Shown: in pieces, positions 1 through 9,198 of the stretch
Position numbering within the stretch: the stretch's first letter is position 1
Layout: each line of letters starts with the position of its first letter
DNA from: Gluconacetobacter azotocaptans
Lineage (GTDB): Bacteria; Pseudomonadota; Alphaproteobacteria; Acetobacterales; Acetobacteraceae
NCBI RefSeq assembly: GCF_014174355.1
Contig: NZ_JABEQF010000003.1
Location: 1 to 64,000, forward strand
Reading direction: 5' to 3'
DNA length: 64,000 nucleotides
Program-made: the position numbers and the translations under genes
Notes under the pieces: generated by a model
The model's database searches: none
What the model saw: the letters and a program-made list of their open reading frames with translations, nothing else
Told to the model about the DNA's origin: nothing

Positions 1-216
1 GGGGGCCGCGGCGTCGGGAGCGGGCGCCGCCGGAGCGGCAGCGTCGGGCGCAGGCGCGGCCGGGGCGGCGGCAGGCGCCGACGCATCGGGAGCGGGAGCG
101 GCGGCCGGAGCGGCGGACTGTGCATCCTGGGCGACCGCAATCACGGGCGACGAGAGGCTCAGCACGGCCGCCAGAGCCGAAGCGGCGACAACAGGAACAC
201 GGTGCAGTCTGGTCAT
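1..216 (-). CDS. ExbB-like protein, N-terminal part only (runs off the window)
   Basis: This minus-strand gene starts with ATG at 214-216 and continues past the window edge, so only 72 codons are visible. They encode a signal peptide (hydrophobic core with VVAASALAAVLSL, then Ala-x-Ala near residues 23-25) followed by an Ala/Pro-rich repetitive stretch built from APAPDA-type units. A GGAG ribosome site lies just upstream (TTTGGAGTAC before ATG). It directly follows tonB on the same strand with a 90-nt gap. In acetic acid bacteria a tonB-exbB-exbD order with an Ala-rich leader on ExbB is common, so ExbB is the likely identity, but the MotA/TolQ/ExbB channel domain lies outside the window and this is inference from context. 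Confidence 0.6.
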   Translation of the reverse strand, partial: MTRLHRVPVVAASALAAVLSLSSPVIAVAQDAQSAAPAAAPAPDASAPAAAPAAPAPDAAAPAAPAPDAAAP

Positions 217-306
217 GTACTCCAAATCCTCTGTGTAGATGGCCCGTTTACCGGAACCCCGGAACCGCCGGAGATATCCGAACGGTTCCGATAACCTCGA
301 TGAACT

Positions 307-966
307 TCAGTCGTCGTTGCTGAGCCTGAAGGTGATCGTATACGGATGATGGAATTCCTTGATGGGAACGCCGTTCTTGACCGCAGGCTGATACTTGGCG
401 CGGCGGACGTAATCCAAGGCCGCCTGGGCAAAGGCCTGCCCGCCCTGCACGCTGGTCACCGAGCAGTTGTCGGTCTGGCCCGACGCCTCGACGTCACACA
501 CCACGGTCACACGACCCTCGCGGTTTTCCTCGAGCATGTCCTCGGGGTATTCCAGCTTGATGTTGTTGACCGGACGCGCGCCCGCCAGATGATCCGGAAC
601 CGGCGGACCCACAGGCGCGTTCGGCGCGGGCGGGGTCGGCACGGCCGGCGGCATCGCCTTGGGCGGCGGCGTGTGCGTCACCTGCCGGATCACCTGCTGC
701 GGCGGCGGCTGGATCTGGATTTTCGGCGGCGGGATGTACGGCGGCGGCGGCTGCGTCATCACCGGCGGCGGCGGGGGCGGCGGCGGTGGCGGCGGCGGCT
801 TGGGTTCCGTAATAATCTTGGTCTGGATGGGCGGACGCAGCTCCTGGACAATCTTTGCCCCGAGACCGTTCATCAATGCCCAGATCAGAACCACGTGCAG
901 GAGAACAACGACAGTGATCCCGATGATATGTTTCATCGGACTGCGTTGTTGTTCCGCGTAGTTCAT
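307..966 (-). CDS. tonB: TonB energy-transducing protein
   Basis: Periplasm-spanning protein that couples the inner-membrane proton motive force (ExbB/ExbD) to outer-membrane receptors for iron chelates and other ligands. The 219 residues show a short cytosolic N-terminus, one membrane helix (about residues 13-34), a proline-rich arm (about 45-110, with an EPKP followed by a run of twelve prolines), and a C-terminal TonB domain (about 135-219, with LEYPEDML, REGRVTVVCDV and AKYQPAVKNGVP). The start at ATG 966 gives MNYAEQQ; a second ATG ten codons in is also possible. The likely ExbB gene follows immediately. The long upstream region (967-1553) carries the candidate promoter and an AT-rich inverted repeat. 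Confidence 0.9.
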   Translation of the reverse strand: MNYAEQQRSPMKHIIGITVVVLLHVVLIWALMNGLGAKIVQELRPPIQTKIITEPKPPPPPPPPPPPPVMTQPPPPYIPPPKIQIQPPPQQVIRQVTHTPPPKAMPPAVPTPPAPNAPVGPPVPDHLAGARPVNNIKLEYPEDMLEENREGRVTVVCDVEASGQTDNCSVTSVQGGQAFAQAALDYVRRAKYQPAVKNGVPIKEFHHPYTITFRLSNDD

Positions 967-1229
967 GTCGAAACCTCCTTAACCTCATCGTCCGCGCCGG
1001 TTTCGGCACTCAAAACCACAGCAAATCAGGACCACTGAGACAGCTTCCGGCCCCGGCCCCGGATCACCCGGAACCCGTACCACGGCGCGGACCGTCGGCA
1101 CGATAAAGGCACGTGAAAACCGCATCGGAGATCGTCGATCCCCTGCGTTCCGACCTGGCCCGGCGGGCATCGAAATGCTGCCAAGCCCTTGAATTGGGCT
1201 ATTGCCCCCCCCTCATGTCAAGAAAGATA

Positions 1230-1280
1230 TTTATCGAAATTGAAACGAGCATTTTGTCATCAGAGGCTTAAAAAATGCTC
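1230..1280 (-). promoter_or_regulatory. Candidate tonB promoter with overlapping inverted repeat
   Basis: Reading the minus strand, ATGACA (1255-1260) and GATAAA (1230-1235) are separated by 19 nt and could act as -35 and -10 boxes, although the spacing is long. A perfect 9-bp inverted repeat, GAGCATTTT at 1247-1255 and AAAATGCTC at 1272-1280, overlaps the -35 box and could be an operator, for example for an iron-responsive repressor. The transcript would have a leader of about 255 nt before tonB. This is inference; the repeat itself is seen directly. Confidence 0.3.
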
Positions 1281-1490
1281 ATATTAACAACATGTCATAA
1301 ATGGCTAAAAACCGGCGATTTTTAGAGGAAGCGCCCAGATTTTGCCGTTTTTCGCGCCGTGCCGCTTTTCGTTGCGTACATGGTATCCGATCCTGGCCGA
1401 CATGTCGGGCGGCCGAGGATCACGCAATCTTGGGTAACGCGCGAAGCATCGTCGGGTTCGATTCCGTCTTCTTCCGACCGTCCGCGCGAC

Positions 1491-1530
1491 AAAAAAGGGC
1501 GGGAACGGTCCTGCCGTTCCCGCCCCTTTT
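1491..1530 (-). terminator. Rho-independent terminator of prfB
   Basis: A perfect 12-bp stem (GGGCGGGAACGG at 1497-1508 with its complement at 1514-1525) and a 5-nt loop are followed, on the minus strand, by a run of six T. It lies 24-60 nt past the prfB stop. The plus strand also has four T after the stem, so weak bidirectional function is possible. Confidence 0.9.
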
Positions 1531-1553
1531 CGGGCCCGTGAGGCCTGGGCGTG

Positions 1554-2685
1554 CTACTGGGCCGAGGCGCTGGCTTCGGACCGGGTGGCGCCCACGCGGG
1601 CGGCCAGGGCGGCGGCCATGAAATCGTCCAGGTCGCCATCCAGCACGGCGGACGGATTGCCGCGTTCGACGCTGGTGCGCAGGTCCTTGACCAGCTGGTA
1701 GGGGGCCAGGACGTACGAGCGGATCTGGTGGCCCCAGCCGATGTCCGTCTTGGCGGCCTCGGTCTGCGCGGCCGCGGCCTCGCGGCGTTGCAGCTCCTGC
1801 TCGTACAGCCGCGCCTTCAGCATGGTCATCGCGGTCGCGCGGTTGCGGTGCTGCGAGCGGTCGGTCTGGCAGGCGACGACGATGCCCGAAGGCACGTGGG
1901 TGATGCGGATGGCCGATTCGGTCTTGTTGACGTGCTGGCCGCCCGCGCCCGAGGCGCGGAACGTATCGACCCGCAGGTCGGCCTCGTTCACCTCGATCTC
2001 GATCGAATCATCGACCACGGGATAGACCCACACCGACGCGAACGAGGTCTGGCGCCGCGCCGCCGCATCGAAAGGCGAGATGCGGACCAGGCGGTGCACC
2101 CCGGCCTCGGTCTTCAGCCAGCCGTAGGCATTGGGACCGGACACCTGGATGGTCGCCGATTTCAGGCCCGCCTGCTCGCCTTCCGAGCTTTCCATCAGCG
2201 CGACCTTGTAGCCGTGCTGCTCGGCCCAGCGGGTGTACATGCGCAGCAGCATCTCGGCCCAGTCCTGGGCCTCGGTGCCGCCGGCGCCGGCATTGACCTC
2301 CAGATAGCAGTCGTTGCTGTCGGCCTCGCCGGACAGCAGGCTTTCGGTCTCGCGCCGCTTGGCCTCGTCGGCCAGGGCGCGCAGCATCAGCAGCGCGTCC
2401 TTCTGGACGCCCTCGTCGCCTTCCATCTCGGCCAGTTCGCTGAGGTCGAGCGCATCGCGCACGTCGGCCTCCAGCCGCTGCACGCCCTCGACCTGGCCGG
2501 CCAGCAGCGTGCGCTCGCGCATCAGCTTCTGCGCGACGTCAGAGTCGTTCCACAGATCCGGGTCTTCGGCCCGGTTGTTCAGTTCCGCGAGGCGGCCAAG
2601 AGCGACATCCCAGTCAAAGATGCCTCCTCAGCAGCGCCACCGACTGCTTGATCTGTTCGTTGAGGGCCTCGGTCTCGGCGGACAT
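1554..2685 (-). CDS. prfB: Peptide chain release factor 2 (programmed +1 frameshift)
   Basis: RF2 recognises UGA/UAA stops and triggers peptide release on the ribosome. The zero frame starts at ATG 2683-2685, encodes 23 residues ending RRHL and meets an in-frame TGA (2614-2616). The sequence there is CTTTGAC (2613-2619 on the complement) preceded at 3 nt by AGGAGG (2623-2628), the classical autoregulatory +1 slip site. After the slip the frame continues 353 codons to 1554, giving about 376 residues, close to the usual RF2 length. Visible motifs are the SPF stop-recognition tripeptide (RISPFDAA) and the catalytic GGQ ([12 protein letters not shown]). A call that starts at 2522 misses the true N-terminus. 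mrcA lies 43 nt upstream on the same strand. Confidence 0.95.
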
Positions 2686-2728
2686 GAAAATCGGTCTCCC
2701 GGTCAGGACGGAAAGGGCTGAACGCGCG

Positions 2729-5455
2729 TCAATACAGGCCGCCCATGCCGATGTCACCCCCGGCGGGGGCGGGAGCGGCGGGGGCCGCGGGCTGGCCGGG
2801 CGGCCCGGCGGGGGCGACGCCCGGCGCCCCGGTCACCGCCGGCGAGGCCGCCATGTCGCTTTCGGAATCGGGCATGTTCTCGGCCCCGGTATCGGCGGCG
2901 GTCAGCGCGCCGGTCACGTTGGCGTACAGGTCGGAGCTGATGCCCGGCACCTGGTCGGGCTTGAACGCATCGACCGTCACCCCCATGCCGGTATCGTAGC
3001 GCGCCAGCGTGACGCCTTCGGGCACCGGGAAGTCCAGCCGGGGACGGTCGGCCAGCACCGCCTTCATCACCCGGTTCCAGATCGGCCCGGCGATGGCGGC
3101 GCCGGTTTCGTTCTTGCCCAGGGTCTGCGGCGCATCAAAGCCCACCCAGACGATGGTCACGATGTCGGGCGAAAAGCCGGCGAACCACGCATCGTTGAAA
3201 TCCTGGCTGGTGCCGGTCTTGCCGGCGATCGGGCGGTCGATGCCCGCGCCGGCCTGCACGCCGGTGCCACGCTTGATCACATCGCGCATCATCGTCGTGA
3301 TCTGGAACGCGCTGGCCGGCGAGGCCACCTGCGGGCGTGTGTCGGTCACCACCGGGCCGTCGGCCGGGGCGGCGGGCAGCCCCGGGAGCAGGACCGCGGG
3401 GACCGCGGCGGAGGCAGCGGGCGCACCGGCGGTGACGGTCGCCGGAACAGGGGCCGGGGCGGCAGGCTGCAGGCCGATCCCCTCCGGCCGCCACAGGATG
3501 CGCCCGTCGCGGTCCTGCACGTCGTCGATCAGGGTGGGCGTCACCAGCCGGCCGCCGGCCGCGATGGTGGCGTAGGCCCCCGCTTCGCGCAGGACGGTGG
3601 TTTCCACCGCCCCCAGCGCCGCCGGCAGGACGTGGGGCATGGTGTCGACCAGATGCAGGTTTGCGGCCATCGCGGCCACCGACTTCATGCCGATATGGGC
3701 GGCCAGCCGGATGGTCACCAGGTTGCGGGATTCCCGCAGCGCGTCATGCAGGGTGGTCGGGCCCCAGAAATCCTTTTCGAAATTGTTGGGGTGCCATGCG
3801 CCATACGAGACCGGGGAATCGTCGAATTTCTGCGACGGCGAAATCCCCTGTTCCATGGCCGTCAGATAGACGAACGGCTTGAAGGACGAACCGGGCTGGC
3901 GCAGCGCCTGCGTCGCGCGATTGAACTGCGACACGTTGAACGACCAGCCGCCGACCATCGCCAGCACCCGGCCGGTGCGCACGTCCAGGGTGACCAGCGC
4001 GCCCTCGACCTTGGGAATCTGGCGCAGGGCGACGGTGCCGCCCTCGGCCTGCGGTTCGATCAGGACCAGGTCGCCGGCATGCGGCAGGCGCCAGCGCCGC
4101 ATCCACGCCATGTCGCGCGCCAGCAGGCGGCCGGTGCGCGGGCTGGCGGCGCCGCCCCGCCCCTCGGCCCAGCCGACCTCGCCGGTGGCGGGCGACAGGA
4201 TCACCCCCAGGCGCCAGCTGTCCAGCATGCCGGCGGGATGGGCCGCCGCCGCCAGACCGGGCATCCACTGGCTCGCCTCGGGCGCCGTCCGGCCGGCGCC
4301 GATGCCGGACAGCTGGCCCAGCGGCCCGCGCCAGCCGCCATGGTCGCGGTCATAGGCCGCCAGCCCGTCGCGCACCGCCGCGGTGGCGATCTGCTGCAGG
4401 TGGGGGTCGAAACTGGTGTGGACGGACAGGCCGCCCTGCATGGTGGTGTCGACGCCGTAGCGGTCGATCAGCTGGCGCCGGACCTCCTCGGCGAACCATT
4501 CCGATCCGGGGACCGGGCCAGGCCGGGTGAAGGCCTGCGGCATCAGGGGTTCCTGCTGGGCGATGCGCGCGGCCTCGGGCGTGATGTCGTGCACCTCGGC
4601 CATGCGCTGCAGCACCCAGTTGCGGCGCGCCCGCGCCGCGTCGGGATAACGGTAGGGGTTGTAGTTGGTCGGCGACCGGGGCAACCCGCCGAGGAACGCG
4701 GCCTCGGCGTCGTCCAGCTGGTCCAGCGGCTTGTTGAAATAGGTCTGCGCCGCCGCCCCGATGCCGTACGCGCCGGCCCCCAGATAGATTTCGTTCAGAT
4801 AGATCTCGAGGATCTTTTCCTTGGACAGCGTCTGCTCGATGCGGATCGCCAGCAGGGCTTCCTTGGCCTTGCGCTGCAACGACACCGCGTTTGTGCCCAG
4901 CAGCATGACGCGGGCTACCTGCTGCGTGATGGTCGAGGCCCCCAGCGGCCGGTGCCCCTTGTGCATCGTCAGGTCGGTCAGGCCGGCGCGCAGGATGGCG
5001 AACGGGTCGACGCCGCCATGGGTGTAGAATTTCTGGTCCTCGGTCGCGATGAAGGCGTTCTTCACCCGGTCGGGAATGGCGCTGTAGGGCACGAAGATGC
5101 GCCGCTCCGCGGCCAGTTCGGCCATCACCCGGTCGTCGCCGGAATAAAGCCGGCTCATGACCGGGGGCTGGTACGTGCGCAGGCCGTCAACCGTGGGCAG
5201 GTCGGCCACCAGCTGTTCGTATTTCGTCCAGACCACCAGCCCGCCCGTCGCCGCACCCAGCAGCAGCAGCGCCATCCCGCCGCCGGCGAGGCGGCGGATC
5301 AGGCGATAGCGCGGCCGGTGCGGCCCCCCGGGGCCACCGAAACCCGGCGCCCCGCCCGCGCCGCCGCCGCGCCGGCCCTCGGCCATGCCGTTGCCGCCGA
5401 TGCGGGAGGTCACGAGCATCCGGCCATCCTGGCCTGATCCATTAGAAAGCGTCAT
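2729..5455 (-). CDS. mrcA: Penicillin-binding protein 1A (bifunctional transglycosylase/transpeptidase)
   Basis: Builds and cross-links peptidoglycan at the inner membrane. The 908 residues contain a cytosolic basic/Gly-rich N-terminus, one membrane helix (about 53-76), a GT51 glycosyltransferase domain (catalytic Glu in EDQKF at 139-143, GASTITQQ at 172-179) and a transpeptidase domain with SSFK at 523-526 (active Ser523), SRN at 576-578 and KTG at 746-748. A Pro/Ala-rich tail ends the protein. An insert rich in Ala and Pro lies between the SRN and KTG boxes. The start at ATG 5455 lacks a strong ribosome site; ATGs at codons 13 and 24 are alternatives. It precedes prfB in the same orientation, a common alphaproteobacterial arrangement. 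Confidence 0.93.
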   Translation of the reverse strand: MTLSNGSGQDGRMLVTSRIGGNGMAEGRRGGGAGGAPGFGGPGGPHRPRYRLIRRLAGGGMALLLLGAATGGLVVWTKYEQLVADLPTVDGLRTYQPPVMSRLYSGDDRVMAELAAERRIFVPYSAIPDRVKNAFIATEDQKFYTHGGVDPFAILRAGLTDLTMHKGHRPLGASTITQQVARVMLLGTNAVSLQRKAKEALLAIRIEQTLSKEKILEIYLNEIYLGAGAYGIGAAAQTYFNKPLDQLDDAEAAFLGGLPRSPTNYNPYRYPDAARARRNWVLQRMAEVHDITPEAARIAQQEPLMPQAFTRPGPVPGSEWFAEEVRRQLIDRYGVDTTMQGGLSVHTSFDPHLQQIATAAVRDGLAAYDRDHGGWRGPLGQLSGIGAGRTAPEASQWMPGLAAAAHPAGMLDSWRLGVILSPATGEVGWAEGRGGAASPRTGRLLARDMAWMRRWRLPHAGDLVLIEPQAEGGTVALRQIPKVEGALVTLDVRTGRVLAMVGGWSFNVSQFNRATQALRQPGSSFKPFVYLTAMEQGISPSQKFDDSPVSYGAWHPNNFEKDFWGPTTLHDALRESRNLVTIRLAAHIGMKSVAAMAANLHLVDTMPHVLPAALGAVETTVLREAGAYATIAAGGRLVTPTLIDDVQDRDGRILWRPEGIGLQPAAPAPVPATVTAGAPAASAAVPAVLLPGLPAAPADGPVVTDTRPQVASPASAFQITTMMRDVIKRGTGVQAGAGIDRPIAGKTGTSQDFNDAWFAGFSPDIVTIVWVGFDAPQTLGKNETGAAIAGPIWNRVMKAVLADRPRLDFPVPEGVTLARYDTGMGVTVDAFKPDQVPGISSDLYANVTGALTAADTGAENMPDSESDMAASPAVTGAPGVAPAGPPGQPAAPAAPAPAGGDIGMGGLY

Positions 5456-5593
5456 CCGGGGTCCAACGGGGCGAAATCCAAGGGGCAGAAATCCGCCGGG
5501 ACAGGGTCCTGGCGGAGTAGTCGGGGGGATCTCCTAGCACTGTCCGGGGTGCGCGTCGCCCCTTGCGGGTACCACGGTGGCGGCAGGCGGCCT

Positions 5594-6484
5594 TCATGAC
5601 GGCGCGAGGCGCCGCCATTCCGCGCGCCCATGCTGGTCCAGCAGGTCGAAGACGGCGGCATCCAGCACCAGGCCGGCGGCCGCCACATTGTCGTCCACAT
5701 GCGCCGGGCTGCCGGTGCCGGGAATCGGCAGCATGACCGGCGACCGGCGCAGTAGCCAGGCCAGCGCCACCTGCCCGGGTGTGGCGCCCATGTCCCGCGC
5801 CACGCGGGCCAGCACATTGTTCCCCGCCGCCAGCCCGCCGGCGGCCAGCGGCGCCCAGGGGATGAAGCCGATGCCCCGGGCGGCGCAATAATCCAGCACG
5901 TCCTCGGACGCGCGATTCACCAGGTTGAAGCGGTTCTGCACCGTGGCGACGGGGAAGAAGCGCGCGGCGCGTTCGATCATCTCGACTGAGACCTCGGACA
6001 GGCCCACATGGCGGATCAGCCCTTCCTCGCGCATCGCGGCGATCACCTCGAACTGCGCCTCGGGCGGGCAGTCGGGGCCGACACGATGCAGCTGCCACAG
6101 GTCGATGCGCGCCAGCCCCAGGCGGCGCAGGCTCATGAGCACGCATTGGCGCAGATAGTTCGGATTGCCGACCGGCCGCCAGATGTCGGGGCCGTGGCGC
6201 GTGTGCCCGCCCTTGGTGGCGACGACCAGCCCGGCCGGATAGGGATGCAGCGCCGCGCGGATCAGATCCTCGCTGACATAGGGGCCGTAGCTGTCGGCGG
6301 TGTCGATCAGGGTCACGCCGCATTCGACCGCGCGGCGCAGGGTCGCCAGCGCGCGGTCGCGGTCGGGCGGATCGCCCCAGATGCCCGGGCCGGTGATCCG
6401 CATGGCACCGAAACCCAGGCGGGCCACCGGCAGGTCGCCGCCGATGCGGAACAGTCCGGCCTGGTGCGCGTCGGGGTGGGACAT
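5594..6484 (-). CDS. Aldo/keto reductase
   Basis: NAD(P)H-dependent oxidoreductase of the AKR superfamily with a TIM-barrel fold, 296 residues. The catalytic tetrad is visible: Asp and Tyr in [10 protein letters not shown], Lys in VVATKGG and His in LWQLHRVG. The C-terminal cofactor-binding part ([15 protein letters not shown]) is also present. The N-terminus resembles the subgroup beginning with [11 protein letters not shown]. The substrate cannot be told from sequence. It sits alone between hrcA and mrcA, with 87 nt to hrcA on the same strand. Confidence 0.85.
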   Translation of the reverse strand: MSHPDAHQAGLFRIGGDLPVARLGFGAMRITGPGIWGDPPDRDRALATLRRAVECGVTLIDTADSYGPYVSEDLIRAALHPYPAGLVVATKGGHTRHGPDIWRPVGNPNYLRQCVLMSLRRLGLARIDLWQLHRVGPDCPPEAQFEVIAAMREEGLIRHVGLSEVSVEMIERAARFFPVATVQNRFNLVNRASEDVLDYCAARGIGFIPWAPLAAGGLAAGNNVLARVARDMGATPGQVALAWLLRRSPVMLPIPGTGSPAHVDDNVAAAGLVLDAAVFDLLDQHGRAEWRRLAPS

Positions 6485-6571
6485 GAGCGGCCTCGTGGTC
6501 TCGGGGTTTCCGGCGTCAGGACCGGGCTAGGAACAGAAGATGGCAGGAGCAAGGCGGCAGCCCGCCGGGAG

Positions 6572-7645
6572 TCACCCCAGCATCCGGCCGATGACCCGCG
6601 CGGTGTAGTCCACCACCGGGATGATCCGGCCGTAATTGATCCGCGTGGGGCCGATGACGCCGATCGCGCCGACGATGCGGTTGCTGTCGGTCCGCGCCGG
6701 GGCGACCACCACCGACATGCCCGACAGGCCGAACAGCCCGCTTTCCGCCCCGATGAAGATCCGTACTCCTTCGGATTCCTGCGCCAGGTCCAGAAGACGC
6801 AACATCGTCTCCTGGGTTTCCAGCCGTTCGAACAGCATCTGGATGGTCGACAGGCGCTCGATCTCGGTCACGTCGGCCAGCAGGCGGCCCTGGCCGCGCA
6901 CGAACAGGGTGCCGCCGCGATCGACGTCGCTCCACGTCGCCAGGCCGCTGGCCACCACTTCGGCGGTCAGATGATCCAGTTCGCTGCGGTTGGCTGTCAT
7001 TTCGGCGTTGACGTGTTCGCGCAGGTTTTCCAGCGTGCGGCCGGTCAGATGGGCGTTCAGGTAGTTCCCGGCCTCGACCAGCGCCGAGGGCGGCAGGCCG
7101 GCCGGGGTTTCGATCACCCGGTTTTCCACCTGCCCGTCCGCGCCCACCAGAATGACCAGCGCGCGGCGCGGGCCCAGGGCCACGAATTCGATATGCTTCA
7201 CCGCCCCGTCGCCCTTGGGCGCCAGCACCAGGCCGGCCGCCGAGGACAGGCCGGACAGCATCGACGAGGCCTCGGACAGGGTATCCTGCAGGGACCGGCC
7301 CCGAACCTCCAGCGAACGGGTGATCGTCTCGCGCTCGTCCTCGGTCAGGCTGCCGAACTGCAGCAGGCCGTCGACGAACAGCCGCACGCCCCGTTCCGTC
7401 GGGAGCCGCCCCGCCGAGGCGTGGGGCGAGAACAGCAGCCCGGCCTCGGTCAGGTCCGCCATCACGTTGCGGATCGTCGCCGGCGACAGCGGCAGCGGCA
7501 GGCGCCGCGACAGGGTGCGCGAGCCCACCGGCTCGCCGGTTTCCACATATTGTTCCACGATTTCGCGCAGGATCGCGGCGGATCGCGCATCCAGGCCCGG
7601 TGGAAGGGCGGAACGCGACGCCAGCGCGCTGAGATCCATGACCAT
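6572..7645 (-). CDS. hrcA: Heat-inducible transcription repressor HrcA
   Basis: HrcA represses groESL/dnaK-type operons through the CIRCE operator and is itself kept active by GroEL. The 357 residues have an N-terminal winged-helix domain (about 1-80, [20 protein letters not shown] and [12 protein letters not shown]) and the HrcA C-terminal domain ending in a conserved [14 protein letters not shown] segment. Start ATG 7645 has AGGAGG 6 nt upstream. It is divergent from rph, which is the usual alphaproteobacterial neighbour. No CIRCE element (TTAGCACTC-N9-GAGTGCTAA) is visible in its own upstream region, so autoregulation through CIRCE is not supported here. grpE does not follow. Confidence 0.95.
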   Translation of the reverse strand: MVMDLSALASRSALPPGLDARSAAILREIVEQYVETGEPVGSRTLSRRLPLPLSPATIRNVMADLTEAGLLFSPHASAGRLPTERGVRLFVDGLLQFGSLTEDERETITRSLEVRGRSLQDTLSEASSMLSGLSSAAGLVLAPKGDGAVKHIEFVALGPRRALVILVGADGQVENRVIETPAGLPPSALVEAGNYLNAHLTGRTLENLREHVNAEMTANRSELDHLTAEVVASGLATWSDVDRGGTLFVRGQGRLLADVTEIERLSTIQMLFERLETQETMLRLLDLAQESEGVRIFIGAESGLFGLSGMSVVVAPARTDSNRIVGAIGVIGPTRINYGRIIPVVDYTARVIGRMLG

Positions 7646-7818
7646 CTACCCCCCTCCTCAGTTCGACCGCCGGCCGGCGAAAACATGCCGCCACCCTAAA
7701 TCTGGAACCTGGCCGCCGCCATGACAAGCAGGGGCATCACAAGCAGGGGTGGCAATCGCCCCCCGGCACGGGCTATGCCCCGGCCTGGTCCCGCCACCGA
7801 TCTGGAGTTCCCGCCGCC
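7646..7818. promoter_or_regulatory. Divergent hrcA/rph promoter region
   Basis: This 173-bp region must carry promoters for both genes. It contains an 11-bp direct repeat, ACAAGCAGGGG, at 7725-7735 and 7740-7750. No clear CIRCE site or strong sigma-70 boxes were found. Confidence 0.4.
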
Positions 7819-8568
7819 ATGGCCACCCGTCCTTCGGGCCGCGCGCCCGATGCCCTGCGCCCCGTTTCCATCGAACCCGGATTCGCCCGCCACGCCGAAG
7901 GGTCGGTGCTGATCCGCATGGGCGGCACCGAGGTGCTGTGCGCCGCCAGCGTCGAAAGCCGGGTGCCGCCGTTCCTGCGCGGGCAGGGCAAGGGCTGGGT
8001 GACGGCCGAATACGGCATGCTGCCCCGCGCCACCCACACCCGTGGCGGGCGCGAGGCCGCGAAGGGCAGGCAGTCGGGCCGCACCCAGGAAATCCAGCGC
8101 CTGATCGGCCGGTCGCTGCGGGCGGTCGTGAATCTGAAGGCGTTGGGCGAGATGTCGATCACGGTCGATTGCGATGTGCTGAACGCCGATGGCGGCACCC
8201 GCTGCGCGTCGATCACGGGTGCATGGGTAGCGCTGCGCCTGGCGCTGGAAACCCTGGTCCGCAACCGCGTGCTGGCCAGCGTGCCGCTGACGGCGCAGCT
8301 GGCCGCCGTGTCCTGCGGCCTGACCGGCGCCGGAGCGGTGCTGGACCTGGATTACGACGAAGACAGCGCCGCCGCCGCCGACGCCAATTTCGTGCTGACC
8401 GAGGCCGGCGGCATCGTCGAGATCCAGGGTACCGCCGAGCAGGCGCCCTTCAGCGAGGAACAGTTCCAAGACCTGATGCGGCTGGCGCGGATCGGCACCG
8501 GGCAGTTGTTCGCCGCCCAGCGGGAGGCCGTGGACACGGCCTTGGCCGCGAGCGGGGGCGCACGATGA
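7819..8568 (+). CDS. rph: Ribonuclease PH
   Basis: Phosphorolytic 3'-5' exoribonuclease that trims tRNA 3' ends. The 249 residues start [11 protein letters not shown] and contain the family signatures [31 protein letters not shown] and [13 protein letters not shown], which form the phosphate-binding active site. Length matches the family (about 240). Start ATG 7819 is the first codon in frame with the conserved N-terminus. Its stop overlaps the start of rdgB by ATGA, so the two are translationally coupled. Confidence 0.96.
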   Translation: MATRPSGRAPDALRPVSIEPGFARHAEGSVLIRMGGTEVLCAASVESRVPPFLRGQGKGWVTAEYGMLPRATHTRGGREAAKGRQSGRTQEIQRLIGRSLRAVVNLKALGEMSITVDCDVLNADGGTRCASITGAWVALRLALETLVRNRVLASVPLTAQLAAVSCGLTGAGAVLDLDYDEDSAAAADANFVLTEAGGIVEIQGTAEQAPFSEEQFQDLMRLARIGTGQLFAAQREAVDTALAASGGAR

Positions 8569-9188
8569 GCCCGGCCCCGACAGCCGACCACCGCCTGGCG
8601 CGCGGCGCGCGCCTGGTGCTGGCCAGCCACAACAAGGGCAAGCTGGCGGAATTTTCCGCCCTTCTGGCCGGATACGGCATCACTGTGCTGTCGGCCGGGG
8701 ACCTGGCTCTGCCGGAACCCGAGGAAACCGCCGACAGCTTCACCGGCAACGCGGTGCTGAAGGCGGTCGCGGCCGCGACGGCGGCCGGACTGCCGGCGCT
8801 GGCCGACGATTCCGGATTCTGCGTCGCCGCGCTCGGCGGGGCGCCGGGAATCTATTCCGCGCGCTGGGCCGGGCCGTCCAAGGATTTCCCTGCCGCCATG
8901 GCCCGCGTCCATGCCGAGATGGGCGACAATACGGACCGGTCGGCCTGGTTCATCTCGGTCCTGTGCCTGGCGTGGCCGGACGGGACCGTGCAGACGTTCG
9001 AGGGACGGATCGACGGGCAGTTCACCTGGCCGCCGCATGGCACCAACGGCCATGGCTACGACCCGGTGTTCGCCCCCGACGGCGGCAACCGGACCTTCGC
9101 CGACATGACCGACGTCGAGAAGAACGCCATCAGCCACCGCGCCCGCGCTTTCGACCTGTTCCGCGCCGCCTGCCTGCCGCGCGACTGA
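8565..9188 (+). CDS. rdgB: XTP/dITP diphosphatase (non-canonical purine NTP pyrophosphatase)
   Basis: Hydrolyses dITP/XTP to monophosphates and so keeps deaminated purines out of nucleic acids. The 207 residues contain [12 protein letters not shown] (substrate-binding SHNxGK), [30 protein letters not shown] (as [14 protein letters not shown]) and the C-terminal SHRARA. ATG 8565 overlaps the rph stop; an upstream in-frame extension through rph is an alternative-frame shadow. The next gene on the opposite strand ends only 10 bp away. Confidence 0.95.
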   Translation: MSPAPTADHRLARGARLVLASHNKGKLAEFSALLAGYGITVLSAGDLALPEPEETADSFTGNAVLKAVAAATAAGLPALADDSGFCVAALGGAPGIYSARWAGPSKDFPAAMARVHAEMGDNTDRSAWFISVLCLAWPDGTVQTFEGRIDGQFTWPPHGTNGHGYDPVFAPDGGNRTFADMTDVEKNAISHRARAFDLFRAACLPRD

Positions 9189-9198
9189 TACCAATCGG

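Larger units (their letters stand above)
967..1553. other. Gene-free region between tonB and prfB
   Basis: No convincing coding sequence in 587 bp. The stretch 1205-1325 is strikingly AT-rich compared with its surroundings and contains a 9-bp inverted repeat and a possible tonB promoter. The prfB terminator occupies 1491-1530. Short ORFs here have no recognisable composition or motifs. Confidence 0.7.

Noticed and set aside
659-961. Gly-rich plus-strand ORF opposite tonB
   Set aside because: It is the complement of the TonB proline-rich region; poly-Pro codons read as poly-Gly on the other strand.
7646-7818. CIRCE operator upstream of hrcA
   Set aside because: No TTAGCACTC/GAGTGCTAA dyad is present; only a short direct repeat was found.
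7749-8564. N-terminal extension of rdgB through rph
   Set aside because: The extension is the alternative frame of rph, has Arg/Pro-rich composition, and the conserved XTP pyrophosphatase sequence begins after ATG 8565.
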